Positions 52,659-60,040 of a DNA stretch of 60,040 bases are shown here, one piece after another. The translations under genes were made by a program, and so were the position numbers. This DNA comes from Candidatus Coprovivens excrementavium. GTDB lineage: Bacteria; Bacillota_I; Bacilli_A; RF39; UBA660. Each line of letters begins with the position of its first letter. Position 1 is the stretch's first letter. Below the pieces are notes generated by a model that saw nothing but the letters and a program-made list of their open reading frames with translations, did not search any database and had not been told where the DNA came from. The stretch spans positions 1 to 60,040 of the forward strand of contig CALVVU010000007.1 of NCBI GenBank assembly GCA_944363975.1, written 5' to 3'.

Positions 52659-55600
52659 CTATTCATTGCTCTTTAAAGATTCTGTTAAATTGATTTTTTT
52701 GACATATGAATTTATCAACATACTAAATGCTAAGGTAAAGATAATTGTAGCAATTACAGAGATTATGCAGTTATTAAATGTTACTTCTTTAATAAAGTTT
52801 AAGTTTTCAACTTCACAAGTTTTTATAACGATAATAGAAAGAATATATCCTGCTATTAAGCCAAATATGATACCAAATAGCATAAGAATAATATTTTCTC
52901 TTTTTATAATACTTATTACTTTACTGTTTTTAAATCCTAGTACTTTGTATGTTGCTATTTCTTTTGAACGTTCACGAACATTTATATTAATTAAATTATA
53001 TAGAACAGCAAAGATAAGCAAGATTGAGAAGACAACAAAGACACCAACTAGTAAAGCTAGATTATTCATAACATCTTCATAAGCTTTTTCAGCTATAGAA
53101 ACATATAATACTTGAGAGACAATATTAGTATCATTTATCTTTTGAGCAAGTTCTAGTTCATCGTAATTACCTTTTGTTTTTAATAAAAGCATGTTATTAC
53201 GTGGTTCTTGCCCAAAGGCTTTAGTATAATAATTAGAATTCATATAAACATAATGTTCAATGTAATTTTTAGCTATACCTTTAACTATTAAACTATATTC
53301 TTTTTGTTGTTTATCTTTTAACTTAATAACTCCCCCTACTCTGATATTGTTCATAGTAGCAAGTTTTTCACTAATAATAACACCATCATCATCTAATTTT
53401 AATTTTTTATTAGTTTTATAATCACGTAAATCGATAAAGTCACTGAAATTATCATCATAGAATGTTACTGAGTTAATATTAATAGTTTTTCCGTTGTAAT
53501 CGGAAGTATAAGTTTCGTAATTACTTATTAAGCCTTTATTAACGTTATCTAAAGCTAAAATTTTTTCAGTTCCTTCATTTAATGATTCACGAGAACTTAA
53601 ATCTTTATAAAATATTTGAGCATCTACTTTAAATATTTTACCATATTGAGTTGGAATCATTTCAGTTATTGAAGTACGTAATGATAAACCGGTTAACATT
53701 AAAGCTAAACAACCACCTATACCTATTATAGTCATTAACATACGAGCTTTGTAACGAAAGATATTCTTTAATGATATCTTAGTTGTAAGTGATAAATGAT
53801 TCCAAAATTTAGGAATTTTTTCAAAAATAGAAGAAACAGTTTCTTTTTCTTGCTTAGCTTTTAATAAAGATACAGGTTTTTCTTTGAATGTTTCTTTACA
53901 ACATATTAAAGTTGAAGCTATAGCTACTACTAGAGCTATTCCACTAGCTATTAAGAAATAACGAAAATTAAAGTTTAAATTATAAAATGGGAATTCATAT
54001 AGCATTTCATAGATAAAATAAACAAATAATGGAAGAATAACAACTCCGACTATAATACCGATAAAAGATCCTATTATTACGGAAGATATAGAATATATTA
54101 GATATTTAATTAATATTTCGTTGTCTCTAATACCGATAGCTTTTAAAGTACCTATTTGGTTTCGTTCTTCGTATAACATACGATTAATAGAGGCACTTAT
54201 CATAAAGAAGGTTATGAAATAGAAAACGATAGGTACAACTATAGCTAGATTACTTATTTTTTCAATATCAGAGATAAATTGGCCATAACCAGCATTGTCT
54301 TTTCGATCGAAGACGTAACTTTTAGGATATGATAATGTTTTTATCATATCTTCACCATTTTGAATTTCTAAACGAGTAGCTTCTAGTTGTTGATAAGCAG
54401 CATTTTTCTTATTATTTAAATCTGTTTTGGCTGCTGATATCTCTTGTTCATATTGAGATACTGTTTTACGTAGTTCATTGTTTTGTTTTTTATAATAAGA
54501 TGATAATTTACTGGAGCTACCCATTGAATTATAGATTTCTAATTGTTCTTCGTATTGTTTTTTAGCATTTAGATATTTATTTTCATAAGATGATAATTCA
54601 CTTGAAATAGTTAATTGTTTTCTTAAAGAAATATTTTCAGTTTCTAAGGAAGCTTTTTCAATTTTTTGATTAGATATAGTATTTTCTAGTTGATTTATTT
54701 CAGCTTTTAAAGCTACTTTTTCGGCATTTATAGTCGGTGATGTTCCACCACCAAAAAAACCATTGTAACCAAATGAAGCGTTATAGCAATAGAAACCTCC
54801 TGGATAACAACATCTTTTGCCATCAGAAGATAAACTAAAACCAGGATAACATTTGTTATTAGTACTTCCTTGGGTATAATCATTCATACTATTATATTGA
54901 GCTTTCATAGCATTTAATTTAGCTGTATTACTATTAATAGATGTATTTAGTTCTCTAATTCTTTGTTCATTATTATTTATTTTATTTTTGGTATTAGATA
55001 TTTGATTATTATAATTCTTTTTGTAATTATCATAAGTTGTTTTAGCATTATTCATTTGTTTTTTTAAATTGTTTAATTTATTTTTTTCTTCATTTCTAGT
55101 AGAATCGCTTATACTATTAATTTTTTGTTCTATTTGTTTATCTGTTAAGATGTTTTTCTTAGTATCATTTAGTAATTCTTCTTTGTTTTTTATTTCGTTT
55201 TCAGCTTCGATAAATTGAGCATCTATTTTAGCTTTTTCAGCTTCATACTCAGCTTTAGCACTAGTTATTTTTATTTGTTGATCTGTAATTATTTCGTTAT
55301 ATTTATCTTTGAAATAACCACTTACTGCATATGTAGCTTCTATTTCTTTACGTTCGATATAATCATCGTACATTTCGGTAAAAGCAACACTATTAGTATC
55401 ATATTTTATATATAAATCGGAATAGATATCCGAATTAACATTAGCTTCATTAACAAAAATATAATAATTTATTTTACCAGATAAAAGAGTTGAATTACCA
55501 CGATCGATAGCTAGATACTCTGGTGATTGAATAACACCAACTATTTTAAGCTTTTTTTCTTTTAATAAATCGGATTCAATAGTGATTTCATCACCTATTT

Positions 55601-56036
55601 CATATCCGTCTTTTTGCATTTTTTTATCAATAACACATTCGTTATTATTTTTAGGATTTTCACCATCTATTAGTTTGGTAGTATTTATTTTATTTTTACT
55701 ATTATATGAGTGAAGTCTTATAACATAATCTTCACCATCTAAGTTATTAACAATATCTTGTGTATATGCACCTTCAATATATTTTACTTCTTCAAGCGTC
55801 GTTTTTAACTGAGAGATATCATTAGCTTCGATACCATATTCTAGATTTACTTTAACATCGTAAAAGTTATTATTTTCAACAAATTCAGTCATTGTATCTT
55901 GAAGGTCAAGACTAGATATTTTCATTCCAACGAAAAAACCAACTCCTAAGGTAACAATTATTATTTGAGCTATATAAGTTTTGATATTCTTACGAATAAA
56001 ATTTTTAGTTTCTTTGATTAAAACTTTGTTTACCAT
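52659..56036 (-). CDS. Very large FtsX/MacB-type permease with Cys/Gly-rich tip
   Basis: A 1125-residue protein with the same layout as the other permease: N-terminal helix (about 20-40), MacB-like outer domain (about 45-245), coiled coil (about 255-560), three FtsX helices, a second outer domain and three closing helices. The coiled coil is interrupted at about residues 385-435 by a compact Gly- and Tyr-rich segment with four cysteines (CYPGFSLSSDGKRCCYPGG, then YCYNASFGYNG) and the run FFGGG. This insert, at the tip of a long outer arm, is absent from the second permease. Likely an envelope-spanning arm that touches a partner or target outside the cell. It overlaps the ATPase gene by 7 nt. 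Confidence 0.85.
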   Translation of the reverse strand: MVNKVLIKETKNFIRKNIKTYIAQIIIVTLGVGFFVGMKISSLDLQDTMTEFVENNNFYDVKVNLEYGIEANDISQLKTTLEEVKYIEGAYTQDIVNNLDGEDYVIRLHSYNSKNKINTTKLIDGENPKNNNECVIDKKMQKDGYEIGDEITIESDLLKEKKLKIVGVIQSPEYLAIDRGNSTLLSGKINYYIFVNEANVNSDIYSDLYIKYDTNSVAFTEMYDDYIERKEIEATYAVSGYFKDKYNEIITDQQIKITSAKAEYEAEKAKIDAQFIEAENEIKNKEELLNDTKKNILTDKQIEQKINSISDSTRNEEKNKLNNLKKQMNNAKTTYDNYKKNYNNQISNTKNKINNNEQRIRELNTSINSNTAKLNAMKAQYNSMNDYTQGSTNNKCYPGFSLSSDGKRCCYPGGFYCYNASFGYNGFFGGGTSPTINAEKVALKAEINQLENTISNQKIEKASLETENISLRKQLTISSELSSYENKYLNAKKQYEEQLEIYNSMGSSSKLSSYYKKQNNELRKTVSQYEQEISAAKTDLNNKKNAAYQQLEATRLEIQNGEDMIKTLSYPKSYVFDRKDNAGYGQFISDIEKISNLAIVVPIVFYFITFFMISASINRMLYEERNQIGTLKAIGIRDNEILIKYLIYSISSVIIGSFIGIIVGVVILPLFVYFIYEMLYEFPFYNLNFNFRYFLIASGIALVVAIASTLICCKETFKEKPVSLLKAKQEKETVSSIFEKIPKFWNHLSLTTKISLKNIFRYKARMLMTIIGIGGCLALMLTGLSLRTSITEMIPTQYGKIFKVDAQIFYKDLSSRESLNEGTEKILALDNVNKGLISNYETYTSDYNGKTININSVTFYDDNFSDFIDLRDYKTNKKLKLDDDGVIISEKLATMNNIRVGGVIKLKDKQQKEYSLIVKGIAKNYIEHYVYMNSNYYTKAFGQEPRNNMLLLKTKGNYDELELAQKINDTNIVSQVLYVSIAEKAYEDVMNNLALLVGVFVVFSILLIFAVLYNLININVRERSKEIATYKVLGFKNSKVISIIKRENIILMLFGIIFGLIAGYILSIIVIKTCEVENLNFIKEVTFNNCIISVIATIIFTLAFSMLINSYVKKINLTESLKSNE

Positions 56037-56821
56037 GGTAATTCTCCTACTGGAGTTGGATTATTGTTTTCAACCTTGCTTATTATTTCTCCACTACGGA
56101 ATGAATAGACAACATCAGCTATTGGAGTAATAAAATTATTATGTGTTACGATAATTAGAGTTATATTTTTTTCTTTACAAGTTTTAACTAACAATTCTAG
56201 AACTTGTCTAGTAGTATTATAGTCAAGTGCTCCAGTTGGTTCATCAGCAAAAAGAATACGAGGTTCTTTAGCTAGAGCACGAGCGATAGATACTCTTTGT
56301 TGTTCACCGCCGGATAATTGACTTGGATAATTATTTATACGATCTTTTAAACCAACTTGTTCTAGAAGATATTCGGCGTTACTTTTCTTTTTCTTTTTAC
56401 ATAGTTCTAAGACTAATTCCACATTATCTTTAGCAGTTAATGTTTGAATTAAATTATAAAATTGGAATATGTAGCCTACTTTAGCGCGACGGTATTCTAG
56501 CATTTTGTTTTCGTTGTATTTAGTTATATCGTCACCGTCAACAAAGATACGACCGGATGTTGCTTGGTCTAGACCACCTAATAAATTAAGAGCTGTACTT
56601 TTTCCGGCTCCACTTGTACCAAGAAATATAACAATATCTCCTTCATATATAGTAAAATTAATACCATTTAAAGCACGTGTATATACTTCACCAGTATGAT
56701 ATTCTTTAACAACATTTTCAAATTTTATAATAGGTTTTTTCTTCTTTTTAGGAGTAGAAGGGGTTTCTTCAAGATCTAGAACTTCTATTTCAGAATTAGT
56801 TAGATTATTATCTTTGTTCAT
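56030..56821 (-). CDS. ABC transporter ATPase (MacB/LolD type) with N-terminal extension
   Basis: A 263-residue ATPase with Walker [13 protein letters not shown], signature [16 protein letters not shown], Walker [16 protein letters not shown] and switch His in IIVTHNN. The first about 30 residues are a charged, Pro/Lys-containing extension not present in the other ATPase. It is the upstream partner of the largest permease and overlaps it by 7 nt. GGTGATAAT precedes the ATG. Confidence 0.95.
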   Translation of the reverse strand: MNKDNNLTNSEIEVLDLEETPSTPKKKKKPIIKFENVVKEYHTGEVYTRALNGINFTIYEGDIVIFLGTSGAGKSTALNLLGGLDQATSGRIFVDGDDITKYNENKMLEYRRAKVGYIFQFYNLIQTLTAKDNVELVLELCKKKKKSNAEYLLEQVGLKDRINNYPSQLSGGEQQRVSIARALAKEPRILFADEPTGALDYNTTRQVLELLVKTCKEKNITLIIVTHNNFITPIADVVYSFRSGEIISKVENNNPTPVGELPW

Positions 56822-56882
56822 ATTATCACCTCATACTCTACTATACTAGTAATATTATAGCATTTTTATATTTTTAAGCAAC

Positions 56883-56907
56883 AAAAAAGGAATAATATAT
56901 ATTCCTT
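56883..56907 (-). terminator. Terminator after the alpha/beta hydrolase gene
   Basis: The 8-bp stem AAGGAATA/TATTCCTT with a 5-nt loop is followed by TTTTTT on the minus strand. Confidence 0.88.
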
Positions 56908-58441
56908 AATTAAATAAATTTTTAAAGAAGTTGCCAATACTTTTGAAGAAGTTAACAATAGCGTCTCCTATTTTAGCAAAGAAACCTTTTTCTTCTTTTT
57001 CTTCTTCATTAGTTTCTAAATCTTTTTGGTCATCTAAGTTAGTTATATCTTCTGATGCTTGTTCTTCTTTATTAGAAGTATTTTGTTTTTCTAAATATCT
57101 AATATATTTAGAAATATTATTTGTGTATTCTGTTTTATTTAGACCAACTATTATAAAAGCATGTTGTTGTCCTTGAACTTGCCAGAAGTCATATAGTAAA
57201 TTAGCTTTTTTAGCTGCTGGATAGACTATCGAAGTACTAATACTATATGGAACTGTTGTATCAGAAGTCCCATGAATAATATATAAAGGTACTTTACTTA
57301 TTTGACGATTAGGATGGAAGGCATTTTGTTTAAGATCAAAATCTTCTTCCTTTAGACCAACTTTAATTTGATTGATTAAATAATTTTTAATATTCTCTTC
57401 ACCAATAAGGTCATATAAGTTTTCTTTACCTACTAAGTTAGTGATTTTTGCTAGTAGTTCCATTCCAGATCCAGTTGTTAAAAGTCCTTCGATAATTCCA
57501 GTCATTGAATCGTATCCACAGTCATCAACAATACCAATAACATTTTTAGTTGTTAAATCACGTCCCATATTCGCTTGAGTCCAAGTTTGTAAGGTTGTTG
57601 CTCCACCAAGTGATGTACCATGAATAATTACTTTTGATGCTTTGCGATCAGCAATAGCATAATTGTGTTCATCATTAATGTATGTTAGCCAATCCCAGAT
57701 ATCTAAGCTTTCTAGGTAGCCCATGCCAACAGATCCACCACTTTTACCGAAGCCACGTAAATCAGGAGCAATAACATTATATCCTTGGTCTAAATACATT
57801 TTAGCAATTGCTTGTGCATATATTTTACCATTCGTCATAAAAGGATGAACGATAACTGCCCATTTAGTAGATTTAGTTGGAGCATAGTAAATGTAAGCAT
57901 TTAAATTAACTTTGTAAGCTGGCCCTGCTTCACTTGTTTGTGCTGCTGTTGTAGATTCAATTTGAATACGTTCATCATAATTTAACATTAACGATTCTAA
58001 TTTAGTTGCAACATCTTTGATAACTTGGCCAATATTAGTACCTAGCCCATTTATAAGGCTTTGGCTATCAGCAAAAGTCCCAGAAAGATTAGATAATAAT
58101 TCAGAAGCAATAGCATCAACAGCGACTGAATCATAACTATTATTTGATAATTCATATATCTTATAAGCAATATCAACTTTTAACACATCAAGATTTTCAT
58201 TTTTGTTTAAGGTTTTAATATAAGTTAATAATTCGTTTAAAAATTCAGTAGCTTTTTTGACATCATTAACAGATATATTAGAAACTTTATTAGTTTGAAT
58301 ACTATTAGTAGTAAGTGAATTACTTGCTAAAAAGATAGTACTAAAGCCTGTTATTGTTAATAAAAAACATAAAATAATTATAGTTAATTTATATTTTTTT
58401 TGTTTTTGTTCTTTTTGACTATTAAATACTTCGTTATTCAT
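56906..58441 (-). CDS. Membrane-anchored alpha/beta hydrolase with amphipathic C-terminus
   Basis: A 511-residue protein. An N-terminal membrane helix (about 18-40) is followed by a helical stretch of about 130 residues, then an alpha/beta-hydrolase domain (about 175-445) with AVIVHPFMTNG, the nucleophile elbow IHGTSLGGATTL, the acid in HGTSDTTVPYS and the His in QGQQHAFIIV. The C-terminus is acidic and then ends in a strongly amphipathic helix GFFAKIGDAIVNFFKSIGNF with a three-fold Phe pattern, likely membrane-touching. It may be an esterase or peptidase at the outer face. Substrate unknown. Confidence 0.85.
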   Translation of the reverse strand: MNNEVFNSQKEQKQKKYKLTIIILCFLLTITGFSTIFLASNSLTTNSIQTNKVSNISVNDVKKATEFLNELLTYIKTLNKNENLDVLKVDIAYKIYELSNNSYDSVAVDAIASELLSNLSGTFADSQSLINGLGTNIGQVIKDVATKLESLMLNYDERIQIESTTAAQTSEAGPAYKVNLNAYIYYAPTKSTKWAVIVHPFMTNGKIYAQAIAKMYLDQGYNVIAPDLRGFGKSGGSVGMGYLESLDIWDWLTYINDEHNYAIADRKASKVIIHGTSLGGATTLQTWTQANMGRDLTTKNVIGIVDDCGYDSMTGIIEGLLTTGSGMELLAKITNLVGKENLYDLIGEENIKNYLINQIKVGLKEEDFDLKQNAFHPNRQISKVPLYIIHGTSDTTVPYSISTSIVYPAAKKANLLYDFWQVQGQQHAFIIVGLNKTEYTNNISKYIRYLEKQNTSNKEEQASEDITNLDDQKDLETNEEEKEEKGFFAKIGDAIVNFFKSIGNFFKNLFN

Positions 58442-58460
58442 ATCTTATCACACCCTATAC

Positions 58461-58481
58461 TATTTACTATTTACTATTTAC
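58461..58481. repeat. TATTTAC heptamer repeat
   Basis: Three exact tandem copies of TATTTAC with decayed copies at both ends lie about 20-40 nt upstream of the alpha/beta hydrolase start codon. Such short tandem repeats can vary in copy number. Confidence 0.8.
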
Positions 58482-58544
58482 TATTTTATTATAATATAAA
58501 TCTATAAAATAAACAATTTATTTTATAGAATAATCTTATTATAT

Positions 58545-58580
58545 AAAAAAGAACTTAGTACTTAATCACTAGGTTCTTTT
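58545..58580 (-). terminator. Terminator downstream of tRNA-Arg
   Basis: A 12-bp stem AAAGAACTTAGT/ACTAGGTTCTTT (one G-T pair) with an 8-nt loop is followed by TTTTTT on the minus strand. It lies 160 nt beyond the tRNA, at the stop codon of the short open frame between. Confidence 0.82.
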
Positions 58581-58716
58581 ATTTATTTTTTCTTTGATAG
58601 AATAAATATGGACTTTGTTCATAATCAAAATACTTGAATTCTGTTATTAATAACATATCTTTATACAGTTCAGTATCTATGAACGTATATAATCCCAGTA
58701 TAATAATTAAATTAAA
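58579..58716 (-). pseudogene. Possible gene remnant or tiny gene after tRNA-Arg
   Basis: A minus-strand frame of 45 codons (after a TGA) ends in TAA just at the terminator stem; it reads GLYTFIDTELYKDMLLITEF and then YFDYEQSPYLFYQRKNK, with codon and residue use like real genes here. The only ATG (58656) would give 25 residues and has a weak binding site. Either the tail of a gene lost next to the tRNA or a very short gene; I cannot identify the family. Confidence 0.3.
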
Positions 58717-58737
58717 TCAGTTTTTTTATATAATAAA

Positions 58738-58814
58738 TGGCGTCCCCGGGCAGATTCGAACTGCCGACCTACCGCTTAGGAGGCGGTTGCTCTATCCAAC
58801 TGAGCTACGAGGAC
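58738..58814 (-). tRNA. tRNA-Arg (CCT)
   Basis: The reverse strand gives a 77-nt cloverleaf with acceptor stem GTCCTCG/CGGGGAC, anticodon loop CTCCTAA (anticodon CCT), T-arm GGCAGTTCGAATCTGCC and encoded GCCA end. It decodes AGG. Confidence 0.93.
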
Positions 58815-58882
58815 TTCAATTAACTTTAATATTATATCATACTTTTATAAGAAATTTATAATTTTAAAGTTAATTTAGTTTG

Positions 58883-59002
58883 CTACTTTTTAGATAATTT
58901 ATTTTCTTCATCAACAATAGATGCTAAACGACATGCACAGTAGATAAAGAGAATAAGAAATGATACTAAGATAACTGAAACAATAATTAAAAATATCTTC
59001 AT
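58883..59002 (-). CDS. Small single-pass membrane peptide (39 residues)
   Basis: The peptide starts MKIFLIIVSVILVSFLILFI, continues YCACRLASIVDEENKLSKK and has one membrane helix with a short charged cytoplasmic tail and two Cys at the membrane edge. GGTGATAAA precedes the ATG with ideal spacing. It resembles short DUF3789-type membrane peptides of Firmicutes in outline. It lies between the VanZ-like gene and tRNA-Arg, about 50 nt after the former. Confidence 0.65.
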   Translation of the reverse strand: MKIFLIIVSVILVSFLILFIYCACRLASIVDEENKLSKK

Positions 59003-59051
59003 TTTATCACCAATTAAATAATATATTGATGAAATGAAGATAATTGTCGTA

Positions 59052-59516
59052 TTAAGTATTTAATTTATTTTTTAAATAAAATATTATAGTTAGAATTGTT
59101 GTGGATAGTAAAGCTCCACTTGTATCAACAAAGATATCAAAAATGCGAGCTGTTCTGCCACTTATAAATAGTTGATGAATTTCATCGGAACAAGCATATA
59201 TAAAACAAAAAATAATGGTATATATGAAAGTTTTAGGAGTTAAACCAAATATTTTTTTATTAAAAATGAAGACTAAAATACCTAAACAAAAGTATAGAAA
59301 AAAGTGAGCGCTTTTACGAACAACTACAATGTATTTATCTATTATTTTTTGTTTATCTTCTTGAGGAATTTTTTCTTGTTTTATTGTTTCAATAGTATTA
59401 ATGATAACTTCATCACTACGATGCTCTGACTTAGTTGCATCTTCAGCAGAAAAAGAAAAAATTATAAAAAGCCAAATGATTATAAAAATAATATTTAAAA
59501 TGTATTTAGTCTTCAT
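59052..59516 (-). CDS. VanZ-like membrane protein
   Basis: A 154-residue protein with four or five membrane helices. VanZ-family marks are RKSAHFFLYFCLGIL, the segment CSDEIHQLFISGRTARIFDI and the following hydrophobic helix. In glycopeptide-resistant enterococci VanZ gives teicoplanin resistance, but most relatives in Firmicutes have an unknown envelope role; no van genes are here. GGAGCATCAAT precedes the ATG. Confidence 0.88.
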   Translation of the reverse strand: MKTKYILNIIFIIIWLFIIFSFSAEDATKSEHRSDEVIINTIETIKQEKIPQEDKQKIIDKYIVVVRKSAHFFLYFCLGILVFIFNKKIFGLTPKTFIYTIIFCFIYACSDEIHQLFISGRTARIFDIFVDTSGALLSTTILTIIFYLKNKLNT

Positions 59517-59602
59517 ATTGATGCTCCTTTAAAACTTTTGACAATAAAATAATTATAAAACATTATACAAGGGACTTCAATTTGAAAGAGTGTAACTTGA
59601 CA

Positions 59603-59626
59603 TAAAAAAAAGCTTTTTAAGCTTTA
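59603..59626 (-). terminator. Terminator after the cold-shock gene
   Basis: The stem AAAGCTT/AAGCTTT is followed by TTTTTTTT on the minus strand. Confidence 0.82.
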
Positions 59627-59824
59627 GTTTTCTTGAAGATTTAGAATGTGAATATATGAACAATTATTTATTTCTTCAATATAGAATTCTATTTCTTGAT
59701 CTTCCTCTAGTTTTTCACGATTCTTATCATCGTTTTTTAAGTGAGCAAAGACATTTTCTTTATCGTTGTACTCGATAAATCCATAACCTTTTTCTTTGCT
59801 CCACCATTTTACTCTACCTTTCAT
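59624..59824 (-). CDS. Cold-shock-domain protein
   Basis: A 66-residue single OB-fold protein. It starts MKGRVKWWSKEKGYGFIEYN with RNP1 as KGYGFIE; RNP2 is VFAHL instead of the usual VFVHF, and the C-terminal strand is shortened, so binding may differ from typical CspA. Such proteins bind single-stranded RNA or DNA. GAAAGGGTAGAG precedes the ATG. Confidence 0.92.
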   Translation of the reverse strand: MKGRVKWWSKEKGYGFIEYNDKENVFAHLKNDDKNREKLEEDQEIEFYIEEINNCSYIHILNLQEN

Positions 59825-59851
59825 TTTCTCTACCCTTTCTTTATATTATAT

Positions 59852-59880
59852 ATAATAACATACATTTGTTTGCTTATCAA
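59852..59880 (-). promoter_or_regulatory. Promoter of the cold-shock gene
   Basis: Minus strand TTGATA (59875-59880), 17 nt, TATTAT (59852-59857), with a leader of only about 20 nt. Confidence 0.7.
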
Positions 59881-60001
59881 TTTATTTTTTTGTACTTTTA
59901 TACAAAATTATATGTTGGGTTTTGAGAAAATATGAAACCATTTGCCTCTGTTGTGTGCTCCCACCCTCTCCGCGAAAAAAAAGAAGAGCAAAAAAAAAAA
60001 A

Positions 60002-60040
60002 GAGGCAACTACCTATTTTCGCGAGAACTATCGTCGGCGT
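60002..60040 (-). rRNA. rrf: 5S rRNA, 3' part (gene continues beyond the right edge)
   Basis: The reverse strand of the last 39 bases carries 5S landmarks: GCCGACGATAGT, then GCGAAAATAGG, then TAGTTGCC at the 3' end. Between the first two, only TCTC stands where most 5S RNAs carry helix IV. A run of twelve T follows directly, so the closing helix of 5S probably acts with it as terminator. Exact 3' end uncertain by a few bases. Confidence 0.8.

Noticed and set aside
58634-58861. Plus-strand open frame encoding ...GQIRTADLPLRRRLLYPTELRG...
   Set aside because: It is the antisense translation of the tRNA-Arg gene, a well-known false ORF.
59052-59516. Glycopeptide resistance locus because of the VanZ-like protein
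   Set aside because: No vanH, vanA, vanX or associated two-component genes are adjacent, and VanZ-like proteins are common without resistance.
1-60040. CRISPR arrays, insertion sequences, toxin-antitoxin or restriction modules
   Set aside because: I read both strands and found no regularly spaced repeats, transposase motifs, or recognisable defence genes.
1-60040. Mycoplasma-type genetic code (TGA as Trp)
   Set aside because: TGA is used as a stop in uppS and the PIG-L gene, and Trp residues are encoded by TGG.

Overview
The window is very AT-rich, densely packed DNA that reads as a low-GC Bacillota genome using the standard code (TGA is a stop, e.g. at the end of uppS). CotE, SpoVS, KhpA, an RNase J2-like protein, a YlqC/RpsP pair and the uppS-cdsA-rseP order point to the class Bacilli. 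The strong A+T bias, short intergenic gaps, many membrane or secreted proteins with InlB-type and cadherin-like repeats, and a GGGtGRT/NifU-like pair suggest an uncultured, anaerobic, host-associated member (RF39/Erysipelotrichales-like). That placement is inferred from gene content only. Nearly all genes are on the minus strand, as is a partial 5S rRNA at the right edge. Most transcription units end in clear hairpin plus U-tract terminators.

Left part (1-31.6 kb): a cut gene and tRNA-Met; a small metallopeptidase-like protein; the operon uppS-cdsA-rseP without dxr; an AraC-type regulator; a three-repeat cysteine-containing surface protein; rpsP and khpA; a two-gene unit of secreted proteins with InlB repeats and an IPLTG sorting-like tail; cotE; an RSH stringent-response enzyme whose synthetase half looks degenerate; a cohesin/cadherin-like surface protein; HIT hydrolase; an RNase J2-like protein with a broken metal site; a worn-down polysaccharide deacetylase-like protein; a tail-less SSB; sufB; pta; spoVS; an amidase; the NifU-like/GGGtGRT pair; a PP2C phosphatase with an extra N-terminal domain; an rRNA-methyltransferase-like gene; and a HAD phosphatase.

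Middle part (31.6-48.8 kb): PIG-L deacetylase coupled to a YfhO-like membrane protein, mgtE, a secreted protein with an InlB-like domain, gpmI, a His-rich CobW GTPase, and one co-directional block that runs response regulator - histidine kinase - acyltransferase - acyl-CoA ligase - acyltransferase with almost no gaps. It is likely a regulated lipid or fatty-acid activation operon. galE follows upstream.

Right part (48.8-60 kb): two tandem ABC systems, each an ATPase plus a very large FtsX/MacB-type permease with a long extracellular coiled coil, one of which carries a Cys/Gly-rich tip. Then come a membrane-anchored alpha/beta hydrolase, tRNA-Arg, a 39-residue membrane peptide, a VanZ-like protein, a cold-shock protein and the 3' end of a 5S rRNA gene that seems to lack most of helix IV.

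I found no CRISPR array, insertion sequence, prophage or obvious defence island. The best candidates for undescribed biology are the paired FtsX systems, the NifU-like/GGGtGRT pair, the two-component acyltransferase operon, the recurrent loss of catalytic residues in housekeeping enzymes, and isolated sporulation genes in a streamlined genome.
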